From contig JACTAT010000037.1 of NCBI GenBank assembly GCA_014526335.1, forward strand, positions 7,461,591 through 7,525,590: DNA of 64,000 bases, in the 5' to 3' direction. The position numbers and the translations under genes are program-made. Each line of letters begins with the position of its first letter. Position 1 is the stretch's first letter. The DNA comes from Chrysaora quinquecirrha (taxonomy: Eukaryota > Cnidaria > Scyphozoa > Semaeostomeae > Pelagiidae). Below are positions 43,758-54,194 of the stretch, piece after piece. The notes under the pieces were generated by a model, which was given only the letters and a program-made list of their open reading frames with translations, did not search any database and was not told where the DNA came from.

Positions 43758-46700
43758 TTAACGAGTTGTTCGTAATTTCATTTCGGAGAATTTAATTGTG
43801 TCGCGTTTTTGCTCCCAGTGCCACCATGACATTCCCATATGTGAGCCATTAACAAACCCGGCCTCGGTAGGATGAAGTCCATTAAGATTTGAATTATAAC
43901 ATACTCGGTACCACCATGCCCCTCTTCGGATTATAGCACAATTTTTATTATATCGATCATGATCTTTATCCTTCGTTGAAAAGAACATATTATTATGATA
44001 AGATAAAGCATCTCCCACATTTCCTGAAAATCCAGCTACTTCCAGTTTATATTTATTTTGCTCTGATCCAACTTTGAATTTATTATATTTAGCAAATCCA
44101 ACTGAATTTTGCAAATCTTTCATATCAATCCTCAATGATGTTTCTGCAGCAGTCAGTCGATGTATATTATCTAAACCAAGCCAAAAATTACCATTTAAAT
44201 CACCAAATCCACGTTTGTAATCATCCCAACCACGATAGAAATCAACTAATGCATCAATTCGTCGTTGAAACACTGTCCATCCACCACCATCTGTTTTCAT
44301 ATCACAATATACCTTCAATGATTTACCATCGCTCAGCCAAATTGTGTATATGCCATTTTCTTTATTACCAGCTGAGAACGCTTCGTTGCAGTCTCTATAC
44401 TTCTCTGTAAATGGAAAGTGAATGGAATAAGTTATTTTATGCGAGATCCACCTCGAGAGACTTAACTGATACGAACAGATGGAGCCTACAATCATGGACA
44501 AAATTGTTGAGACAATTCTTAAAAACTACGTCTAGATTCCTTATTGCCCCACCTAGACCCCTTCCCAGTTCAATGTTGAATTTTTTGTTGCAATCAGATC
44601 AGAGATAAACAATCCATTATGCAGGCAACAGTGTTTCATGACATTGATGAAAAAATGATCAACATTGAATGGGGGAGGGGGGGGGGAAGACATAGACCCT
44701 AAATCAATATGACTGACTATTCGTCTCGACATATTTTGTCCATGATTGTACGCGTAGCTTCATTTGTATTTGAGAAAGTTCTCTTATTTTTTCTGAATTA
44801 AACGTGACTTTTTTATATTGTTTTTAAAATATCTAAAATTCATCTATTAGAAGGAACGTCTAGAAGGAATTTTATTTTTTCCTTTGTGACTGAGTAGACT
44901 TATCACACAAGTCTCGTTTATCGCATCTACTTCCTTAAGTTGTTGCTGTTGTTAGATCATAGAATATCTACTCATGGCTTAGCATGCATAGACTTATTAC
45001 ATGAGTCCCACTCTTCTCAAACAGCCAAAAACAACAACAATAAGAACCATACAGCTGTTTGCTCAGATTGGTTTGAGCGGCCCGCATAGACTCAATAGCG
45101 ATGACTATGGATCATGTAATAAGTCGATGGCATGCAAAAAAGCTGCCTCTTTATAGGCCGCTCTCCGCCAAAAAATTGGCAGTTTTCAGTGTTTACCTCA
45201 ACACTAAAAAGAAGGTGCTGGTTTGCCTCAACACTAGAAAGAAGGTGCAGGGGGTTGGAAGAGGAGCGGGGGTTGAAAATTTTTCAAAAATTAACAAGCG
45301 GGGGAGGACGATTATTCGGTACTCCGAAAAGACTTTTTTATGAGTACAAACCTTGAACTTGAACAAGAACAATTACTGTTGCTTCTGCGCTTCCCACAGA
45401 ATTCCTTGCAGTACAACTATATGTCCCACCATCTTCCGTTTTTATTTCACTAAACACTAGTATACCATTCGCTTCTTTCTTCGAATTCGAAGGCATTTTT
45501 CCACCAAATTTTCTCCATGAAATAACTGGCACTGGGGACCCAGTTGTTGTACATTTAATCTCGTAAGTGCGACCTTTTGTAGCTAGTAATTGAGTTGGAT
45601 TGATAGTTACCGTTGGCTTGACTGAAAAACGAGATGCGAGTTTTTCTTTAGAATTCCATGTCATGAAAACATAAAAATTGTATGTTAACGATGATAATGT
45701 AACAATATTAGCTACCATGGTCGTGGAGAGAACATGTCGCGAGCTGCTCAGACCCTTTCGGCCTAACACTCTTCGCAGCTCCATGGTAAGTCAGATAATA
45801 TACGGACCACAGGAAAAATGGTTGCATAGATAAGAATTGAAATGAGCCTATTAGGAAAATAAAGCTTGAATGAAATTGTGTTTTCAATATATAATTTAAA
45901 TGAAGATATTTCAAAATGTACTTTATGAATAACCCTGACTTACTTGAGACAAAAACTTTTCCAGAAGCTTCGTCTTTTGCAATAACATTATCAGCAATAC
46001 ATGTAACTGTACCATTATCACTTGGTGAAACATTCTGAATTTCCAAACCAATATTATCAATAATCTTCACATTTCTTCTACTGCCTGTTATCTTCTTATT
46101 ATTATGCAACCATGTTATATCTGGTTTTGGATACCCTGTGGCATTACATATAAATGTTGCTGTAGATCCTTCATTCACTGTAACATCCGATGGTTTTGAT
46201 GTTATCCTTGCTTTCTCAATTGATAACCCAGGAGGACCTCTTGGTCCTGTTTCTCCTTTTTCACCTTTTAAACCAGCAGGGCCTATTTGACCAGGTAGAC
46301 CAATGTCTCCTCGATCTCCTTTCAGTCCACGTGGTCCGGCTTTTCCACGTCTTCCTCTTCTTCCCACACAAACAACGGTCTTGTTGCAATATGGAGCTTT
46401 GGACTCTTGGTTTGAATAAAGTTGTTTCGCAAGATCAGTGGCCCTTTTGATGGTCGCAATTAGTTCGGTTTGTTGCTGCAATCTTTGTAGACTTCTTTTT
46501 ACTCTTGATTTCGACTCAACGCTATGAAGGTTTACATCTGTAAAAGACAATGACAAAGAACATTAGTAGGGAAATTACATTGATGATTTTTCAGTCATTA
46601 CCTATTGAATTGGTATGCGAACGAGAATACCTAAATGCACATTACTAAGTTCGAAACCTTGAGACGTTGGACTTTGGTTTTATCGATTTCATCTGTTTTG

Positions 46701-47956
46701 TCACGTATAAACGACATAAATGACAAGAGAGCTTGGACTACTTGTACTTCTTTGTTGATATAACGGTATTGAAACAGATTACTTGGAAGGTGTGCAGTAC
46801 GGTGGAGGATGTTCAGCACAGTGGAGAGATACCATCAGTACAGTGGAGGGATATTACAGTACAGTGGAGGATGTTCAATACAGTGGAGGGATATCATCAG
46901 TACGGTGGAGGGATATCATCAGTTCTGCGGAGGATGTTCAGCACAGTGGAGGGATACCATCAGTACAGTGGAGGGATATTACAGTACAGTGGAGGATGTT
47001 CAGTACAGTGGAGGAATATCATCAGTACAGTGGAGGATATTCAGTACTGTGGAGGGATACGATCAGTGCAGTGGAGGGATACCAGAAGTACAGTGGAGGA
47101 TATTCAGACTGTGGAGGGATATCATCAGTACAGTGGAGGATGTTCAGTGCGGTGGAGGGATATCATCAGTACAGTGGAGGATATTCAGTACTGTGGAGGG
47201 ATACGATCAGTTCAGTGGAGGGATACCAGAAGTACAGTGGAGGATATTCAGACTGTGGAGGGATATCATCAGTACAGTGGAGGGATATCATCAGTACAGT
47301 GGAGAATTCCACATGAATGTCACCATAAGCCGGGATTAAAACAAAAGTAGATGAACCGTTTTCTATCTGAGGTGCTCATTTAAAGGAACCAAAAGTGGGT
47401 TGCTCATTCGGAGGGGTGCTCTTTCGAGCTGTAATGGTACACATTTCTAATTCCAGTAAATACAGTTCATTGTGCTGAAAACAAGACTTTCTTCCCTGCG
47501 TTAACCGGCGTTTGGTAACAAGCTGCGTTTACCGATTTCGTTGGAATTTTCTAACGTATGCTCGAGATGTCTGGACATGGTCTGGCTTATTATTTACAGT
47601 GCATTTGGATATCAAATGAAGAATATAGAAAAAAAGTAAGCTGCTTTCTAGGAGGGAGAAATCTAAAGATGAATGATGAAGCATGAAATTAGACGCACGA
47701 AAGGGAGACATTTACCGTTTTTTCGCAAAGTTGAATCCAAGTTTGATTTTAGGCCTAATCCAATGATGAAGCCTTTCATCGTCACCAACTCATCTTCAAA
47801 TTTTGTTTTCTGATCATTCAATTGATTGCCGAATCTAATAGTACGAAAAATACAGGAAATAGCAATAATCAAAGAAATTGCAGAAATCAGCCATGTTATT
47901 TTGCAATTTTTGCATTGAAATTCTTTGAGATCTTTCCCAACTTTGTTGTCCTTCAT
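43758..47956 (-). CDS. CniFL gene B: type II membrane collagen-Ig-Ig-FReD protein
   Basis: Exons on minus: 47956-47716, 46537-45944, 45621-45352, 44404-43758; same phases as gene A; 583 codons plus stop. Furin-type RVKR at residues 92-95, [12 protein letters not shown] before 16 G-X-Y triplets, Ig1, Ig2 (longer loop, [16 protein letters not shown]), FReD from about 369. The FReD has KDKDHD where A, C and D have KDRDND, so one residue in the calcium region is His. Exons 2 and 3 and introns are almost identical to gene D. Intron 1 carries a minisatellite (46795-47310). Open throughout, so probably functional. The ORFs that extend exons 2 and 3 past these borders read into introns. Confidence 0.87.
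44405..46573 (-). repeat. Segmental duplicate of 58605-60779 (genes B and D)
   Basis: Coding and intron sequence run in near identity, including noncoding landmarks (CAGCTGTTTGCTCAGATTGG, TTGTTGCTGTTGTTAGATCA, GGGGACCCAGTTGTTGTACA). Identity stops at about 46574 / 60779, where the copia element begins in D. The FReD exons just outside are much less alike in their last third. Confidence 0.75.
46795..47310 (+). repeat. Minisatellite, word GTACAGTGGAGG, in intron 1 of gene B
   Basis: Units CAGTACAGTGGAGGATGTT and GGGATATCATCAGTACAG, about 25 copies, with CTGTGG variants. The spacers (GATGTTCAGTAC, GATATCATCAGTAC) match those of the GTACCGTGGGG arrays at 5.2 and 9.8 kb, while the word differs. 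The three long plus-strand ORFs here (47 kb) are repeat translations. Confidence 0.85.
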
Positions 47957-48877
47957 TTTCGAAGATTTGAGAGTGAGAGCGATGCGGAATCAAAGACTTG
48001 TCTGTGCATATCTATAACTACGTAAATTGGCTTAGCAGAAATATCTAACAAGCTGAGATAAGACGTCATTAACTTAAAGCTGACTATTCCAGGAACAGGG
48101 ATTTTTGAGAACAATGTGTGGCCTTCCTTTTTTTGTTTTTAGATTTTTTTCACATGCAAGGAAGACTGTGGCGTAGATACTATATGCATAGCATCTATGT
48201 TACCCCTGAAGACAAACGTTCACCATGCACTCTGTTTTAACAGGCAACTCGACTAATGGCCACAGCAAGCTCTAAAAATTGCCTAAAATGTCTACGATTT
48301 CTACGGGATTACTAAGCTCTCAGGGAAAGGTTAAAAAGTTGCTCAGTCTTGTCACTTTTTCGTAGCAAAGGTGTGCTGATTAGAGAAGGGGTCGAACAAA
48401 TTAGAGCGGGACTACCATTCATGGCCCTGTAGCAGCTAAAAGAGAAGCTAAAAAAAGTCATATTGCATGATATGACACTTTTTAATCGGTTACAATATCA
48501 TTTTAATAATTCATTCAAAAAAACATTATGAATTCTGTATTCCATAAAACGTTGCAGTCAAATAGGCTCTCTCCCAAATTGCAGCCTCTAATTTTGATCT
48601 GCGAAGAAAAACAAAGGCAATAAATTTTTTATCGAAGTATATTTCAAGACGCTTTTGGGCATGTCCCATGTTCCCTGGATGTATTTCGCATGTTCGCGTG
48701 TTCCCTGGAACCCTTAAACGAAACGACCCTCATTGTTACTGTTTGTAAAAAACTGCTTCATGCAATGCATGATCGAGCTGTTGATGTTGCTTATGTAGTG
48801 CTGATTTTGCTAATCCCACGCTAGTGAATCTATGCGCACTACTCTACTGCGGTGGTGGCTCTACTTCTGCTATATCT

Positions 48878-48973
48878 TTCCGAGGAGAAACGCTCTGGAA
48901 TCAACTTGAACATGATTTAAATGAGGCACCCTCTATTGCCACATTTAAGAGAAAATTAAACAACAAATTTTGA
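48878..48973 (+). pseudogene. 3' remnant of a non-LTR retrotransposon reverse transcriptase ORF
   Basis: Reads FRGETLWNQLEHDL then NEAPSIATFKRKLNNKF and TGA. The pattern L-W-N-x-L, then S-I-x-x-F-K-x-K-L just before the stop, is the usual C-terminus of CR1/L2/Jockey-type reverse transcriptases. Upstream sequence is too decayed to read. Confidence 0.55.
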
Positions 48974-49664
48974 ATAATTATAAAAAATTTCTTGTCAGTA
49001 GCTTTAGTTATACGTCACGACCCCCTGAAAAGCAGTCCTGATGGATTGACGGGGCTACTATTGGACAACATAGACGTAAGAACCAAGAGCAAAGGGGCAT
49101 AGCACCCCACGTATCCAAAAGTCAAGAAAAGTTCATCTTTCTGGAAAGTCAATGCATGTTCTACTTACCATACTGAAATTTAAATTGCAAACGATTTCCA
49201 CCACAACCGCAACAGATTACAATATCCGTATCAAGTGAAGGATGTAACTTTGCAGTAAGCTGGGCGTAAATAAACTAAGCTTTCATCCAACCAACTCTGA
49301 AAGCAATGCAGTTTCTATGTTTCACTCTATTATTAGTTAATATTGTGTACGTGTACGTGTATAAATTTGAAAAATGCTTCCTATCCTGTATCTGTTTTGT
49401 TTGGTTACTTAAATATTCAGAGTATCTCCTCCAGCTCGAACTTTGAAACACATGTTACAATCGATTTAAGCATGACTCCTGCTTGGGGAACATTTAAACA
49501 TGCACAACACGAGCAAATTTGGAATTCTTTACTTGAGTTATTTTCTGTTGCATTGGCTAGATGACCACACGTTTGAAGACATGTTATACGCCCTGCGTGC
49601 ACCTTCATACCTTGAAGCCACCCTTGAAAAATAGTGCCAGTCCACCCCTGACCAAGATCTACCC

Positions 49665-50077
49665 AAACCTCGTCCCCAGGCCCCAAATCGAATTTCCTCG
49701 AATCTCAACCGTCAAATCGATCTTGGCCCTGGTACCGGCCACAAAATCTGCCAACATACTGGCAAATTTGGCCTAGGCATCAAAACAAGATGTAGATTCC
49801 GAAAGCAGATGTTCTTAGAAAGGAAATGCAAAGAATTTCATTGATAACTGTAAGGCAAAATACAATATCTCATGTAGCGTCATTTTTCGTTTTTATAGAT
49901 GTTTTTTACATAGTTTTCGGCCTATTTTGGTGTGAAATTTTGAAGAAACTGTGACGTCACTTAAAATTTCTATTGTTTGAACAGCCAATCAAATTGCGAA
50001 TAGACAAGGCCGATACCAGGGTCGAATATGGACAGCGGAGTTCACGTAGAGGCCTATTCACCCTATGGGCGAGGTTG
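49665..50077. mobile_element. MITE with TIR AACCTCGTCCCC, inverted orientation
   Basis: AAACCTCGTCCCCAGGCCCC to GGGCGAGGTTGGT. Intact copy used as the reference for the split copy at 51692/54484 (reads CAATATCTCATGTAGCGTCA then TTTTTATAGATG). Confidence 0.75.
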
Positions 50078-50190
50078 GTTCTACCCTAGCTAAAGTACAA
50101 ATTTACTTCGGCAAGACATTAAAACGAAATGGTTTCAAACTTTCAGTTCTGTTATAATTTCCTGCGACAAAAACTTACTCGATGCAGATT

Positions 50191-53100
50191 TCATTTAGAT
50201 CTGTTACAATTTAACATATGTATTGTTCGTAATTTCATTTCGGAGAATTTTATAATGCCATGTTTATGCTTCCACTCCCACCATGAAATGCCCTTTGTTG
50301 AACCAGGACCATACCCAACCGCAGTAGGATGAGGTAAATTTAAATTTGATTCATAACAATGGTTATACCACCATGCTCCTGTATGGATTGTAGCACAATT
50401 TTCAGTAGTTGCATCATTATCTCTATCTTTTGTTGAAAAGAACATATTATTGTGATACGATAAAGAATCTCCAGCATTTCCTGAAAATCCAGCTACTTCC
50501 AGTTTATATTTACTTTGCTCTGATCCAACTTTGAACTTATTATATTTAGCAAATCCAATTGAATCGTGTAAATCTTTCATATCAATCCTCAATGATGTTT
50601 CTGCAGCAGTCAATCGATGTATATTATCTAAACCAAGCCAAAAATTACCATTCAAATCACCAAATCCACGTTTATATTCATCCCAACCACGATAGAAATC
50701 AACTGATGCGTCAATTCGTCGTTGAAACACTATCCATCCACCACCATCTGTTTTCATATCACAATATACTTTCAATGATTTTCCATCACTCAGCCAAATT
50801 GTGTATATGCCATTTTCTGTTTTGCCAGCTAATAGCAAATCCTTGCAGTCTTCTGGTTTATCTTTAAGGTGGCTGGGGAGACCTTTGGTCAAGAAAACAC
50901 AACTTTGATTCTAAGGTGCATAAAACTGTTAATACTACAGATATTAAGATGAAATTTTGCATATATATAGAAGATATGACGCTCTTTAACCTTATTTCAC
51001 ATGGGGGAGGCATTTTTCGCCACTAGCAGCTTAACTGAATACCTTTTACAGTTGAAAACGGCTGACTTTTACTAGAATTTAATACTCTACAAGTAGACGC
51101 AAATTTTGTCAATTAACTTTGTCACGTGACCACACAATGCTGATCTTTTGACAGCAGTCACAGCAAAGACACAAAATTGCTAATAATGATCTATTCAATC
51201 TTATTGAAATATATAGCTAAATGAACTCGTCTCGTCGAGGTCTTTCGAATGATATATAATTTGTTTACATTATTTAGAATTTTATAAACTTTTAACACAA
51301 TGACGTCATACATTTTGATGACGTCAGAAATCTAATGATAATAGCAAAATTTAAAAAATTTGTAGTTTTCGGATAGAGAAGACATCAGGCACCTCAAATA
51401 TGCAGAATAATGGCACATCAATTGTTTATTTCACATAAATATTATGTGGCAGAATTTGGCAAAAGTCTAACAAAATCATATTGCTGAAGTGTAGTTTCCC
51501 TATGATATCAGGACCTTCTGAATCACTTTGGAATTAGATAACTACAAAGATACCGCTACTTCGATTAAAAAGCCATTTTTTCCAGAAAAACGACGAAAAA
51601 TCTGTTGCCTAGCCACGTGACACGTGACTAATTAAAATCTAATGCTATATTTAGAATCCCTATGATATCTTGATACTTTGTACCAAGTTTGCAACCTCGT
51701 CCCCAGGCCCCAGATCGGATTTCCTCGAATCTCAACCGTCAAATCGATTTGGGCTCTGGTACCCGCCACAAAAACCTGCCAAAATATTGGCAATTTTTGG
51801 CTAGGCATAAAAACAAGATGTAGATTCCGAAAGCAGATGTTCTTAAAAAGGAACCGCAAAGAATTTCATTGATAACTATAAGATACAATATCTCATGTTT
51901 GTGGAACGCATGTATATATATATATATATGTGTGTAGACGCTTTTCTTGCCAAAATGTAACAATAGAGAAGCCACAAATATGAGGAAGTAAACTTTGGTC
52001 ATCATGAAAACCAATTCTTTAGACAATGAGCAGCAATAACAAAATTCGTAAACAAGTTGATGATTCATACACCTTTTAAACTAAGAGCCTCGTTTTCAAA
52101 ATTTACGAAAATTTGTTCGTACGAAAATTTTGACCCCAGATTCAGATTCAGCACCTTCATTTTAGTGTTGATGCAAATTTGTGCGCTTCTAGTCCTTACG
52201 TTGTTGATTTTATAGCGACGAAAAGTTTGAAAATCTATAAAGGATTTGACCGTGAAAAATTGCTCCGGGTGAAATTTTACACCCCCAGTCATTTTTCGCG
52301 GTCAAATCCTTTATAACTTTTCAAACTTTTAATCGCTGTAAAATGAACATCGTAGGGACTAGAAGCGTAAAAATTTGCCCAAACAGTAAAACGAAGGTGC
52401 TGAATTGGAATCTGACGTTGAAATGCTTCTGTGACACAATTTTAAGTTTTTTTGAAAACGAGGCCCTTAGTTGAACTGGTCTATTGTGGTTGAGTATTTG
52501 GCAGATGTTCTCGATTGTCTTATTTAGATAATTAGATTTTTTCCGCCAATCAGATAATGCTCGTAGTCCGCTTGCTTAATATTTTTCTGAGACGTTACTC
52601 CGTTGCTGTCGAGAAGATTCTCGAACTTTTCATTTGCATAATTAAATATTTTAGTTGGAAAATCCCGATGGAGAATAAGAGTAACTAATTGCGCTCTGAA
52701 ATTTTGTAAAAAAAATCCGTTGTGACTTTGTTGTCTTCAAAATATTATCTGATATTTTATAGTTTCGGTTGGTTGTCTATCAAAAGGTTATTTGCATTAG
52801 GAAATCGAGAGTTACGGTATCAAGAATTTGAATAGGGAAGCTGGCTACATGGGCAAAATATTTTGATTCGCTATTATCATACTGATTGATGATAATGATG
52901 ATGAACATGATGATGATATTGATGATAATGATGAGAATAACAACAACGGAAACGATTATGATTATGATAACGATTTCGTTGATGATGCTGTGATGATGAT
53001 GATGATGATGTTGATGGTGATCGTGACGATGATGACATTAACGATTACGATTATGATGATGATGATTTACATGATGATTTGTGATGATGATGATGATGAT

Positions 53101-53890
53101 AATAATACCTAACGATTTGGATGATGATGACGGCGATTATGATAATGATTTTTGTCCTTCGGACATAGCGATAGCGTTGCTATGTTTTTTTATGTCCGAA
53201 GGACATAATGAGAGGGTGTTCGTGGAACGCATGTAGGTATGTATGTATGAATACATGTATAGACGCTTTTTCCTGCCAAATTGGTAACAATAGCTAAGCC
53301 ACAAATAAGAGGAAGTAAACTTTGAAGTCGCCGTAATTGGTCATCATGAAAACCAACTACTTGGCAATTAGCAGCAATTACTGAATTCGACAACGTAAAC
53401 AAGTAGATGATTCATTGCGGCCGAGTAATTGGCAGAAGTTGTTGAAGTTCATCCAATCTAAGTTTTCATTTGCATAATGAGATATGATAAGATATCACGG
53501 TGCAGATCAGAGTCGTATGTTGCGTTGTGGATATTTTTGCCAAATTCATTCGACTCGATGGTTATCAGAACATTCTCTGTTCTCATTGCATAATTAGATA
53601 TTTGAGTTGGAAAATCTAAAGAGAGATGAGAGTAACCAACTACGTTATGGTTATGTTTTCTTATTACTGAGACGTGACTACAGAATTTGGTTAAGGAGGC
53701 TGGCTCCATGACAAACAAATTTTGAGTCCCTCTTACCATAATGGTTATGAGTGATGGTGATGATGATCATGATCGTGATCATGATGATGATGTCGATGAT
53801 AATGAGGAGAATAGCATAATGATGATTGTTGCGCAGATGATAATGATGAAAATTGGGATCATTATGATGATGATAATGATGATGATGAAG

Positions 53891-53922
<32 letters not shown>

Positions 53923-54155
53923 GATGATGGTGGTGATGATCATGATGATGATGATATGTAATGATGATGATGATGACGATGATAACGATGATGAAGATTA
54001 TGATGATGATAACGATGAAGATAATGAATGAAGATAATGATGAAGATAATGATGAAGGTAATGATGATGATAACGATGACACTGACAATGACAATATTGA
54101 TTGTGGTGATGATTGTACTGGTGATGATGATCATGTTGATGATGATGATGAAGAA

Positions 54156-54194
<39 letters not shown>

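Larger units (their letters stand above)
47957..50190. other. Between gene B exon 1 and gene C FReD; repeats, no gene
   Basis: Upstream region of gene B (no clear TATA seen), a LINE remnant at 48878-48973 and a CAACCTCGTCC MITE at 49665-50077. A plus-strand 73-residue ORF at 49343 has no support. Confidence 0.45.

Noticed and set aside
46733..47350. Three overlapping plus-strand ORFs up to 205 residues
   Set aside because: All are frames of the GTACAGTGGAGG minisatellite inside gene B intron 1.
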